NCBI GenBank assembly: GCA_018818905.1
Contig: JAHIRA010000098.1
Coordinates: 1 to 5,606, forward strand
Length of the DNA stretch: 5,606 bases
Direction of reading: 5' to 3'
Source of the DNA: Patescibacteria group bacterium
Lineage (GTDB): Bacteria > Patescibacteriota > JABMPQ01 > JAHIRA01
Shown one piece after another: positions 1-5,238 of this stretch (positions within the stretch are counted from its first letter, which is position 1; every line of letters starts with the position of its first letter). The notes under the pieces were generated by a model. It had not been told where the DNA came from and made no database searches. It saw only the letters and a program-made list of their open reading frames with translations. The translations under genes and the position numbers were made by a program.

Positions 1-1
1 T

Positions 2-589
2 GACGGAGTCGAAGTTGATGGTGCCTCTACCTTCAAAGAAACAGTTACCTTTGAAAACGGAGCTTCTGGGCTTGACTATGCCGCCTCCAGCCATGATCAT
101 AACAGCACTTACTACACCGAAACAGAATCTGATGGACGCTTTGTGTCTAAGAGTAGTCCGACTTGGGATGCCAAGACCAGTCATGCTATGGTGCATGGTA
201 GTCTTTTTGTTCCTGATTCTGACACCGAAACAAGTCCTTGGCCTGACTACACTTCTGGTATAAACCCAGGGGTCGCTGGTTCTTATATAGCTCCTGTTCA
301 ACTACCGAGTGGAAGCGTTATCACCAATATTACTCTTCGAGGTCAGGATAACAATGCTGCCAACGATATAGTTTTGTATCTAGTCGAAGTAATTTCTTCA
401 ACCGGCGTCGAATTGGTTGATACTGGGAGTACTTCACCTTCTGCTAGTATTCAGTCCTGGAGCTCAACCGCGGGCAATGTCACAATAGATAATTCTTCTA
501 CACATTATGTGTTTAGAGCTACTTTTGAGGAAGATGTCAATTTGACTCTTATAGATGTTATCATCGAATATACAACTACTAGTCCCTAA
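2..589 (+). CDS. C-terminal part of a fibre-like extracellular protein (5' end outside window)
   Basis: The frame is open from base 2 to the TAA at 587-589, giving the last 195 residues of a longer protein. The in-frame ATG at 143 is internal, because coding-like sequence continues upstream of it. Residues 31-47 of the fragment form an H-D-H then Y-Y-T-E-x-E-x-D-x-R-F pattern. This resembles the short repeats of phage tail fibres and other trimeric fibres, where HxH residues can line the trimer axis and bind metal (family knowledge). The remaining ~145 residues are rich in Ser, Thr, Asn, Gly and Val, have no Cys, and look like beta-sheet; the alternating hydrophobic stretches near 'ITNITLRG' and 'DIVLYLVEV' suggest a beta-sandwich tip domain. 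No C-terminal membrane anchor or LPXTG-type sorting signal is seen. I infer a surface or secreted fibre or adhesin. A prophage tail protein is possible, but no other phage gene is present. Confidence 0.75.
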   Translation, partial: DGVEVDGASTFKETVTFENGASGLDYAASSHDHNSTYYTETESDGRFVSKSSPTWDAKTSHAMVHGSLFVPDSDTETSPWPDYTSGINPGVAGSYIAPVQLPSGSVITNITLRGQDNNAANDIVLYLVEVISSTGVELVDTGSTSPSASIQSWSSTAGNVTIDNSSTHYVFRATFEEDVNLTLIDVIIEYTTTSP

Positions 590-605
590 TTTACTTCTAC
601 TCTCC

Positions 606-631
606 AAAACCCCGCCGTCGGCGGGGTTTTT
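606..631 (+). terminator. Strong intrinsic terminator after the fibre-like gene
   Basis: A GC-rich stem CCCCGCC (610-616) pairs perfectly with GGCGGGG (620-626) across a 3-nt loop. Four further A-T pairs (606-609 with 627-630) extend it, and it runs into a T-tract (627-631). It lies 16 nt after the stop codon, as expected for a rho-independent terminator. The A-tract on the 5' side could also let it work on the minus strand, but no minus-strand gene is seen. Confidence 0.92.
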
Positions 632-663
632 GTGTACAAAAAAGAAAAAAACTCCTCAGGATG

Positions 664-672
664 TGTTAAGAT
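664..672 (+). promoter_or_regulatory. Candidate extended -10 element, possibly giving a leaderless mRNA
   Basis: TGTTAAGAT fits an extended -10 (TGn plus TAAGAT at 667-672). No good -35 is present at the usual spacing, where the sequence is A-rich (641-650). Only 8 nt separate the -10 from the ATG at 681, so a start at the normal distance would fall at or within a few bases of the start codon. The interval between the preceding terminator (631) and the gene is only 49 nt, so a promoter is needed here. Confidence 0.45.
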
Positions 673-680
673 AGAGTTAT

Positions 681-1235
681 ATGAAAACAATAATTTTCTT
701 ACACGGACTTGGCGCAACTTCAGAGGACAATTGGTTTGCGTGGTTGGAGCAAGAATTTTCCGGTCAAATAAAAGCTGTTATCCCAAATCTTCCTCACCCA
801 GACAAACCTTTGCGCCAAGAGTGGGTGGACGCAATAGAAGCTAGTCTACCCAAAGATATTTCAAACTGTTATCTTGTTGGGCACAGTCTCGGAGGTGTCG
901 CGGCTATTTATTTTCTGGCACAGTGGACAGGGAAACCTTTTGCCGGTGTCTTGATGGTGGCCTCACCTATGAGTGATTTGGGTTGGGACAATCTCAAACA
1001 ATTTTTTGATCTAGACATCAAGAAGCTTGACTTTGTGGCCATTCAAAAAAAATCCCAGTCTTTTAGACTGCTTTATTCCGATGATGATCCATATGTTCCT
1101 CTGACCCACGGAGCTTTTTATCAAATGCATCTCAAAGCTCCCTTGGCTATTGCTGAGCGCCAAGGCCATCTCAATCAAGCTCAAGAGCCTCTGGTCAAAG
1201 AAGAATTGCAAAAACTTATCACCACAGCCACATGA
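681..1235 (+). CDS. RBBP9/YdeN-type alpha/beta serine hydrolase
   Basis: This 184-residue protein has the size and layout of the RBBP9/YdeN serine hydrolase family, a small cytoplasmic alpha/beta-hydrolase group. An N-terminal strand runs into HGLGAT (residues 8-13). NWFAWL (17-22) and IPNLPHPDKP (34-43) are family-type motifs. The nucleophile elbow is GHSLGG with Ser69. The acid lies in SDDDPYVP (133-140), most likely Asp135 or Asp136, and the base is His163 in GHLN, so the triad looks complete. Family members hydrolyse esters or act as peptidases on poorly defined substrates, so the substrate here cannot be named. No signal peptide is seen. The start is fixed by an in-frame TAG at 672-674 and by the need for the first beta strand; no Shine-Dalgarno sequence precedes it. 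The stop overlaps the next gene's start in ATGA (1232-1235), indicating translational coupling. Confidence 0.88.
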   Translation: MKTIIFLHGLGATSEDNWFAWLEQEFSGQIKAVIPNLPHPDKPLRQEWVDAIEASLPKDISNCYLVGHSLGGVAAIYFLAQWTGKPFAGVLMVASPMSDLGWDNLKQFFDLDIKKLDFVAIQKKSQSFRLLYSDDDPYVPLTHGAFYQMHLKAPLAIAERQGHLNQAQEPLVKEELQKLITTAT

Positions 1236-1756
1236 AGAAGGTCTGCTTCATAATTATCTTTTTTGTTATTATCGCTTTGGCCCCCGGGTGCATAAGCAAT
1301 CCTCAGCCGGAGAACAAAGAGAGCGCGACGCCTTTTAATCTCAATCTGAGACTAGGGGAAAACGAAGAAGAGCAAGTCTTTGAAGTTACCAAAGCTCTTT
1401 TCAAGAAAGAAGGGGATGATTCTGTGGTGGTTTTCTTAACCAACAATAACAACATAAACTGCGAAGATCTTTACACTACTGAGTACAAAGAAGGTGACAT
1501 CACTGTGCGCTTTAATCTTTTTCACAAAAATAAGCAGAAACTAGCTACCGGAGCCTACACTAGAGACGGGGAGTTCTCAATGGGTCCCGAAATTATTACC
1601 TTCCAGAAAGGTTATCTTTTTGGGAGTGATCCGGGCAGTATTGAAATTAGTCAGCTAGATTTTGCCAGTGGCCGCATAGAAGGGTCCTTGTTTCTTCGCG
1701 ACACCTACGATTTGCAAGTCGATGGAAAGTTCGTGGCGCTTGAATGTCGTGATTGA
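1232..1756 (+). CDS. Small lipoprotein of unknown function
   Basis: This 174-residue protein begins with a basic-hydrophobic signal sequence (KK then a stretch rich in I, F and V, residues 2-16) ending at Ala-Pro-Gly-Cys (17-20). It is therefore probably a lipoprotein acylated at Cys20 and held on the outer face of the membrane. The lipobox is atypical, with Pro at -2 and Ala at -3. A short polar linker (21-33, rich in N, P, E) is followed by a soluble domain of alternating beta-like segments. Only two Cys remain after the lipobox, Cys77 and Cys172 (third from the end), which could form a disulphide pinning the C-terminus. I recognise no family. The start overlaps the hydrolase stop by 4 nt (ATGA) and has no Shine-Dalgarno sequence, so it is probably translated by re-initiation. 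The pairing with a cytoplasmic hydrolase may be transcriptional convenience. A long hairpin directly after the TGA ends the operon. Confidence 0.85.
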   Translation: MKKVCFIIIFFVIIALAPGCISNPQPENKESATPFNLNLRLGENEEEQVFEVTKALFKKEGDDSVVVFLTNNNNINCEDLYTTEYKEGDITVRFNLFHKNKQKLATGAYTRDGEFSMGPEIITFQKGYLFGSDPGSIEISQLDFASGRIEGSLFLRDTYDLQVDGKFVALECRD

Positions 1757-1819
1757 GTCTCATTTCTTTATTATAGACTGGATAAGTCATCTATAAAGGA
1801 GATGAGATTTTGTTTTTTT
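1757..1819 (+). terminator. Long imperfect hairpin with T-tract ending the hydrolase-lipoprotein operon
   Basis: Nested arms pair across this interval: TCTCAT (1758-1763) with ATGAGA (1802-1807), CTTTAT (1766-1771) with ATAAAG (1793-1798), and GACT (1776-1779) with AGTC (1785-1788) around a GGATA loop. A 2x3 and a 4x4 internal loop separate them. The outer stem is followed at once by TTTTG and seven T (1808-1819). The position directly after the TGA and the T-rich tail favour an intrinsic terminator. The internal loops and low GC make it weaker than the other two terminators in the window. Confidence 0.65.
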
Positions 1820-1841
1820 GGACATTAATGATATTCTGTAT

Positions 1842-1850
1842 TGTTAACTT
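1842..1850 (+). promoter_or_regulatory. Weak candidate extended -10 just before the GT-C gene
   Basis: TGTTAACTT could act as an extended -10 (TGn plus TAACTT at 1845-1850). It ends 6 nt before the ATG at 1857, the same close arrangement as at 664-672. No convincing -35 is seen; TTGGAC at 1818-1823 is 21 nt away, too far for a normal spacer. A promoter is expected after the terminator at 1757-1819, but this assignment is tentative. Confidence 0.25.
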
Positions 1851-1856
1851 CAAGAT

Positions 1857-3272
1857 ATGTTTAGTCTCAAAAAAATTGTTCAGAAATTAAGGAGGCAGAG
1901 AGCTATATTGGTTCTGCTCTTTTTTATTTGTTTTGTAATTTTTCTGGGAGTGACGTATCTCAAGCCGGCCTGGGATATTAGAAGTGACGGGTTTGGATAC
2001 TATAGTTATCTGCGATCACTTTTTTTTGATGGCAATATTTTTTTTGGTAATGAGCAAGATTTTTTCAAAGACACTTTTGATATCAAGAAAAGAACTTTCT
2101 ATGATCACGTGACCACCACCGGTTATTATCCCAATCCTTTTGCTATCGGTTCGGCAATTTTGTGGTTGCCGTTTTTTTTGGTCGCGGTGGTGTTGCAAAA
2201 GCTTTTTAACTTTGAAAACTATTTGTGCCTTCCCGGATACAATGCCCCTTTCCAATCGCTTCTCAATGTCGCGAGTATTTTTTATGGGCTTCTGGGAGCC
2301 TATTTTTCTTTCAAAACTGCCCGTTTATTTTTCAAGCAAAGTACCTCGCTTTTTGCTGTTCTGTCCATTGTTTTGGCTAGCCCCCTGATTTACTATTTTA
2401 TCTATGAGGGGATCTGGTCTCATCTCAACTCCTTCTTTATGATTAGTCTTTTTTATTATGCCTATTTCTATTTTCAAAAGAGGGACATGGTGGGAAAGTA
2501 TATGGCTCTTGGCCTGATTTTTGGCTTAGCTGTGCTAGTCCGTTGGCAAAATCTCTTGTTTGGCAGTGTTTTCGTGTTAGAATTTTTGTTTACAGCGGGG
2601 GAGTGGTTGGCGCTTAATAAAAAAGAGGGGAGAAAATATAATATCAAATATGTTTTTGGGTTTATAGTTGTGTCGGTAAAGAAATATGGGCAAATTATGT
2701 TGGGATTGTTGATTGCATTTTTGCCACAAATGTTTGCTTGGAAATTGGTTTACGGAGAAGTCCTGGTTATTCCAGAAAGTAACACTCACCTATCACTTTT
2801 TGAACCAGCTTTTGTAGATTTTCTTTTTTCTAAAGCCCGAGGATTCTTTATCTGGTCCCCTATTTATGTCATTTCAATTCTAGGGTTGCTTCTTTTTTTG
2901 CGACAGAAATCTTTCAAGGCCTGGTCTCTGACCAAAAGAGTGATGACTTTTTTGATGCTAACGGTTCCCTTTCTGCTTCAGGTGTATCTCAACAGTTCGC
3001 TCTCAGATTGGTATGGGGGAGGGGCGCCGGGGGCGTTTGGAGCCAGAAGAATGCTCAATGCTAGTGTGATATACATCTTGGGTCTGGCAGCTTTTTATTC
3101 TCTTTTTTATCAATCCAAAAAGAAGTGGCCCAAGTTGATTCCGTTTTTACTGACTTTAATTTTGGTTTCTCTTAATATTCTGCTCATGATTGCCATGGCC
3201 AGGGGGTATATAGAATTTGATTTGTCGGGAAATCTGTGGCAGGTTTTCATAGAGAAGCTACATCTCCTATAG
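1857..3272 (+). CDS. Polytopic membrane protein, probable GT-C glycosyltransferase (GT39/PMT-like)
   Basis: This 471-residue protein has about 11-12 hydrophobic segments, roughly at residues 17-35, 96-116, 133-152, 162-182, 188-206, 214-232, 235-248, 266-292, 331-349, 360-378, 402-418 and 427-447. After the first segment comes an outside loop with SDGFGYYSYL (43-52). An acidic residue at this place (Asp44) is the usual catalytic or metal site of GT-C enzymes, which move sugars from polyprenyl-phosphate donors onto proteins or glycans. RWQNLLF (229-235) and the late loop with DWYGGG, then GARRML (384-400), also recall uncharacterised GT-C-like bacterial proteins. The assignment rests on topology and these motifs; donor and acceptor cannot be told. 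An in-frame TAA at 1845-1847 and the absence of other starts fix the ATG at 1857. No Shine-Dalgarno sequence is visible. Many T-runs reflect the Phe/Leu-rich membrane sequence. It appears to be transcribed alone. Confidence 0.72.
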   Translation: MFSLKKIVQKLRRQRAILVLLFFICFVIFLGVTYLKPAWDIRSDGFGYYSYLRSLFFDGNIFFGNEQDFFKDTFDIKKRTFYDHVTTTGYYPNPFAIGSAILWLPFFLVAVVLQKLFNFENYLCLPGYNAPFQSLLNVASIFYGLLGAYFSFKTARLFFKQSTSLFAVLSIVLASPLIYYFIYEGIWSHLNSFFMISLFYYAYFYFQKRDMVGKYMALGLIFGLAVLVRWQNLLFGSVFVLEFLFTAGEWLALNKKEGRKYNIKYVFGFIVVSVKKYGQIMLGLLIAFLPQMFAWKLVYGEVLVIPESNTHLSLFEPAFVDFLFSKARGFFIWSPIYVISILGLLLFLRQKSFKAWSLTKRVMTFLMLTVPFLLQVYLNSSLSDWYGGGAPGAFGARRMLNASVIYILGLAAFYSLFYQSKKKWPKLIPFLLTLILVSLNILLMIAMARGYIEFDLSGNLWQVFIEKLHLL

Positions 3273-3295
3273 TTGTAAATCCAGTAGGCTTTCAA
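3273..3295 (+). repeat. Copy 1 of a short post-gene repeat
   Basis: Directly after the TAG of the GT-C gene, this stretch contains TTGTAA, CAGTAGGCTT (3282-3291) and CAA. It matches 5025-5044 at the end of the glycosidase gene apart from three single-base gaps, each in a run of identical bases. Here it supplies the left arm of a small hairpin (3281-3309). Confidence 0.5.
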
Positions 3296-3418
3296 GCATC
3301 TAAAGCTGGCTCCCCTTCCTCCTTTTTAAGACGTTTTACCGAAGGGGTTCTAGTCTTAAAAGGGGAGAGATCCGATTTACTCTGAAAGATAAGTTCAGAC
3401 GTGGCAGAGTAGTAACTC
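3281..3418 (+). other. Structured non-coding interval with consecutive hairpins
   Basis: No coding frame is credible between the GT-C gene and the next promoter. Several inverted repeats follow each other. Hairpin A: CCA (3281-3283) with TGG (3307-3309) and GCTTT (3288-3292) with AAAGC (3302-3306), with a 4-nt bulge. Hairpin B: TTTTAAGAC (3324-3332) with GTCTTAAAA (3353-3361), a perfect 9-bp stem that can extend through CTCCCC (3310-3315) with GGGGAG (3362-3367), leaving a 20-nt loop. Hairpin C: TCTGAA (3381-3386) with TTCAGA (3394-3399). Hairpin D: GAGT (3407-3410) with ACTC (3415-3418). Hairpin A is followed by a pyrimidine-rich run ending in five T (3323-3327) and may be a weak terminator for the upstream gene. 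B has no T-tract on either strand. The interval may be a structured 3' UTR or a small RNA; this is inference. Confidence 0.5.
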
Positions 3419-3426
3419 GAACATAT

Positions 3427-3454
3427 TTGACCTCCTCCCCAAATCCTTTATAAT
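3427..3454 (+). promoter_or_regulatory. Sigma70-type promoter of the secreted glycosidase gene
   Basis: The -35 is TTGACC (3427-3432) and the -10 is a perfect TATAAT (3449-3454), separated by 16 nt. Transcription should begin near 3461, giving a leader of about 25 nt before the ATG at 3486 with no Shine-Dalgarno sequence in it. Confidence 0.78.
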
Positions 3455-3467
3455 GAAATGCGCCATC

Positions 3468-3480
3468 ATAGTTTAACTAT
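3468..3480 (+). promoter_or_regulatory. 13-bp palindrome in the glycosidase leader, possible operator
   Basis: ATAGTT (3468-3473) and AACTAT (3475-3480) are perfect inverted arms around one T. The palindrome lies between the predicted transcription start (~3461) and the ATG (3486), where a bound repressor would block transcription. It is short and AT-rich, so chance is a real possibility. No regulator gene is nearby. Confidence 0.3.
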
Positions 3481-3485
3481 TTATC

Positions 3486-5030
3486 ATGCACAAAAAAATT
3501 ATTCAGAAAATAGTCATCTCTTTTATTTTGATTGCCTTCGTGGCCGTGCCTTTTTTGGCGCAAGCTAAACCGTATTACAACCCGCCCTACAGAAAAGATG
3601 TTGGGCTCAATGCCCACTGGGCTCTAGGTGGATTTGGCAAAGATCAGCAATACAATGATAAACTTTTTGAAAGCAAAACCAGATGGGCCAGAGAACACTT
3701 TTACACAGAAGTTTTTATGGTCGATAATCCAGATGCCTGGTTTGAACGCTACGATACCATTATGCAGAATTATCAAGACCAGGACGTTAAGATCGTGGGC
3801 ATGCTGGCCTATGGAATTAATAGTAACGAATACTTTGTTCCAGACATGGATCAGTGGCTGAGCTTTGTTGATACTGTCGTTAATCGGTATAAGGACAAAG
3901 TTGAGGTATGGGAAGTGTGGAATGAACCGGATTCGGCTGACTTCTTGGATCCTAACTCTGCCGAGAATTATGCTCCCCTGTTATCGGCCACTTATGACAA
4001 GATCAAAAGTGTTGATTCAACAGCCAAAGTCATGAATGGTGGCTTGGCTCAACCCAATGTTGATTTTGCTCAGGCTTTATTTGCCAATGCTCGAGACAAG
4101 TTTGACATTTTCAATGTTCATTATTATTATGCGGAAAAATATGTCCAGGATGGTAACCTTAATAGACTGGAAGAAGATGCCAAGAGACTCAAAAACTATG
4201 TCCATTCCCAGAAACCGGGGATGCCTATCTGGGTGACAGAGTTTGGGGCCTCAACCGGTTCCTGGGGAGTAAGTGAAGAAGTGCAAAAGACCTATCTCGA
4301 GGAAGCTTCGAGGTTGTTACTACAAGGAGGTTATGCCAATCGCCTTTTTGTCTACAACATTAGAAACTTTGATTACAATACCAACTACGAAAATAACTTT
4401 GGACTGTTGGATGTCAATATGAGCCCTCGTCCTGCTTGGGACTGGTATTTGTCTATTCCTCGTGGGCCTTATGATAAAGAAAGAATGACTTTGTCAGAAG
4501 AAAACGCCAGCGCCGCTGAGCTCAAAACCGATCTAGAGAAATACTTTGGCGCAGGTCTTATTCCTATTAGTGCCGAGAACTGGGCCACGGTAGTGCAGTC
4601 ATATACTTATGGTGGTTACTCTGTCCAAGCCATTGTCCAAGCCATTCGCTTCGGCGGTAAAACCGTTCATCCTCAGTATTCAGCCAAATTTTGGAGCCAG
4701 ACTCAGGACTACAAAGACTTCATCAACAAGGATTGGACAGGTGGTTTGATTGTCTATGCTTACGGGGAACCGCGTATCAAAGTCACTGATGAAGGTAAAA
4801 AAGCCGAGGAATTACTGTTGGCCCTAAAGACTCATCATGATTACAGCAAATTACGAATCACGGTTGATGATTGGGGTGATCTAGTCAAAGCTTACGTGTA
4901 TGGCGGTTATCCGGTGAGCGCTATTGCTCGGGCTGTGGTGACTGACTGGAAAACCGTTAGTCGAACCGAGAAGTATGAAACTTACAAGAATAGTGTGGTT
5001 TTTAAAGAGGGCATGGAGTCTCAATTGTAA
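3486..5030 (+). CDS. Secreted clan GH-A glycoside hydrolase (GH39/GH5-like) with two C-terminal repeats
   Basis: This 514-residue protein has a signal peptide (KK then a hydrophobic core, residues 10-22) with a likely signal peptidase I site after Ala-Gln-Ala (25-27), so it should be exported. Residues ~36-325 form a TIM-barrel glycosidase of clan GH-A. Glu147 in WEVWNEP is the expected acid/base at the end of strand 4, and Glu252 in WVTEFG the nucleophile at the end of strand 7. RWARE (66-70) and the closing FGLLD (305-309) also fit. GH39 (including PslG-like polysaccharide hydrolases) or GH5 are the best comparisons; the substrate is unknown. The last ~190 residues are not part of the barrel and hold two related 34-residue units (361-394 and 458-491). 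In-frame TAA at 3474-3476 forces the start at 3486, which has no Shine-Dalgarno sequence. The gene has its own promoter (3427-3454). No clear terminator follows it. Confidence 0.87.
   Translation: MHKKIIQKIVISFILIAFVAVPFLAQAKPYYNPPYRKDVGLNAHWALGGFGKDQQYNDKLFESKTRWAREHFYTEVFMVDNPDAWFERYDTIMQNYQDQDVKIVGMLAYGINSNEYFVPDMDQWLSFVDTVVNRYKDKVEVWEVWNEPDSADFLDPNSAENYAPLLSATYDKIKSVDSTAKVMNGGLAQPNVDFAQALFANARDKFDIFNVHYYYAEKYVQDGNLNRLEEDAKRLKNYVHSQKPGMPIWVTEFGASTGSWGVSEEVQKTYLEEASRLLLQGGYANRLFVYNIRNFDYNTNYENNFGLLDVNMSPRPAWDWYLSIPRGPYDKERMTLSEENASAAELKTDLEKYFGAGLIPISAENWATVVQSYTYGGYSVQAIVQAIRFGGKTVHPQYSAKFWSQTQDYKDFINKDWTGGLIVYAYGEPRIKVTDEGKKAEELLLALKTHHDYSKLRITVDDWGDLVKAYVYGGYPVSAIARAVVTDWKTVSRTEKYETYKNSVVFKEGMESQL
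4566..4667 (+). repeat. Glycosidase C-terminal protein repeat, unit 1 (residues 361-394)
   Basis: The unit starts at Ile361, has Trp366, then YTYGGY (373-378), V380, A382-I383, A386 and ends in KTV (392-394). Aligned without gaps to unit 2 it shares 15 of 34 residues. The amphipathic pattern suggests two short helices around a YGGY turn. It may be a binding or cell-surface attachment module; I do not recognise its family. Confidence 0.7.
4857..4958 (+). repeat. Glycosidase C-terminal protein repeat, unit 2 (residues 458-491)
   Basis: This is the second copy, 97 residues after the first, with Ile458, Trp463, YVYGGY (470-475), V477, A479-I480, A483 and KTV (489-491) at identical spacing. The segment between the units (395-457) does not obviously repeat. 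Divergence outside the YGGY core indicates an old duplication. Confidence 0.7.
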
Positions 5031-5044
5031 TCAGTAGGCTTCAA
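5025..5044 (+). repeat. Copy 2 of the short post-gene repeat
   Basis: TTGTAA here includes the stop codon of the glycosidase gene (5028-5030) and is followed by TC, AGTAGGCTT and CAA. It corresponds to 3273-3295 with three single-base gaps, and CAGTAGGCTT (5032-5041) is identical in both. In this copy no partner arm for a hairpin is seen. It overlaps the first bases of the 15-bp repeat at 5039-5053. Confidence 0.5.
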
Positions 5045-5053
5045 ATAAATCTC
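5039..5053 (+). repeat. 15-bp direct repeat, left copy
   Basis: CTTCAAATAAATCTC is identical to 5224-5238. The two copies bracket the small Gly/Cys peptide unit, start to start 185 bp. This copy ends 2 nt before the -35 of the peptide promoter. Confidence 0.75.
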
Positions 5054-5055
5054 CA

Positions 5056-5084
5056 TTGATAAAAACTAGTAAATTTGCTATAAT
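5056..5084 (+). promoter_or_regulatory. Strong extended -10 promoter of the Gly/Cys peptide gene
   Basis: The -35 is TTGATA (5056-5061), the spacer is 17 nt, and the -10 is a perfect TATAAT (5079-5084) preceded by TGC, making an extended -10. This is the best promoter in the window. Transcription should begin near 5091, leaving a leader of about 25 nt before the ATG at 5116. Confidence 0.82.
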
Positions 5085-5115
5085 AAAACCGGTAAAATAA
5101 TTAACGCTGAAACCT

Positions 5116-5181
5116 ATGAATAAAAAATTTGATGGCGGTGATGGCGGTTGCGGCGGCTGTGGTGGCTGCGGTTGCGTCTAA
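5116..5181 (+). CDS. 21-residue Gly/Cys-rich peptide
   Basis: ATG at 5116 opens a 21-codon frame ending in TAA at 5179-5181. An in-frame TAA at 5098-5100 sets the upstream limit. The product starts MNKKFDGGDGG and continues as three Gly-Gly-Cys units and Gly-Cys-Val: nine Gly and four Cys (12, 15, 18, 20), a C-x2-C-x2-C-x-C spacing. The units GGCGGTTGC, GGCGGCTGT and GGTGGCTGC (5143-5169) differ only at third codon positions, which argues that the peptide is translated and selected. It has its own strong promoter (5056-5084) and a terminator 11 nt after the stop, but no Shine-Dalgarno sequence. No signal peptide or membrane segment fits. Possible roles are metal or Fe-S binding, redox work, or a modified peptide; the Gly/Cys core recalls microcin B17, but there is no leader region and no modifying enzyme in view. 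I do not recognise a family. Confidence 0.62.
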   Translation: MNKKFDGGDGGCGGCGGCGCV

Positions 5182-5192
5182 TTCACTCACAC

Positions 5193-5222
5193 AAAGACCT
5201 CCTTCTTAGGAGGTCTTTTGTT
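5193..5222 (+). terminator. Intrinsic terminator of the Gly/Cys peptide gene
   Basis: AAAGACCTCC (5193-5202) pairs perfectly with GGAGGTCTTT (5209-5218) across a 6-nt TTCTTA loop. The T-tract (5216-5219) continues as GTT. It starts 11 nt after the peptide stop codon and separates that unit from gatC. Confidence 0.92.
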
Positions 5223-5223
5223 A

Positions 5224-5238
5224 CTTCAAATAAATCTC
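5224..5238 (+). repeat. 15-bp direct repeat, right copy
   Basis: CTTCAAATAAATCTC, identical to 5039-5053, lies directly after the peptide terminator. It abuts the left arm of the TTGTTAAC inverted repeat that begins at 5239. Confidence 0.75.

Noticed and set aside
143..589. A complete small protein starting at the ATG at 143
   Set aside because: The same frame is open back to base 2, and the upstream residues carry the fibre-like motif, so 143 is an internal methionine of a longer protein.
681..3272. UGA recoded as glycine (Gracilibacteria/SR1 code)
   Set aside because: TGA ends both the hydrolase and the lipoprotein at natural family or domain ends, and reading through them gives no sensible protein.
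3340..3367. GGGTTC-like stretch suggesting a tRNA T-arm
   Set aside because: The flanking bases do not form a proper 5-bp T stem, and no acceptor, D or anticodon arms can be placed around it.
3453..3476. Seven-codon frame starting within the -10 region
   Set aside because: Its ATG lies upstream of the predicted transcription start, so it would not be on the mRNA.
5039..5238. CRISPR-like repeats
   Set aside because: Only two copies of a 15-bp repeat are present, and the DNA between them is a promoter-gene-terminator unit rather than a spacer.
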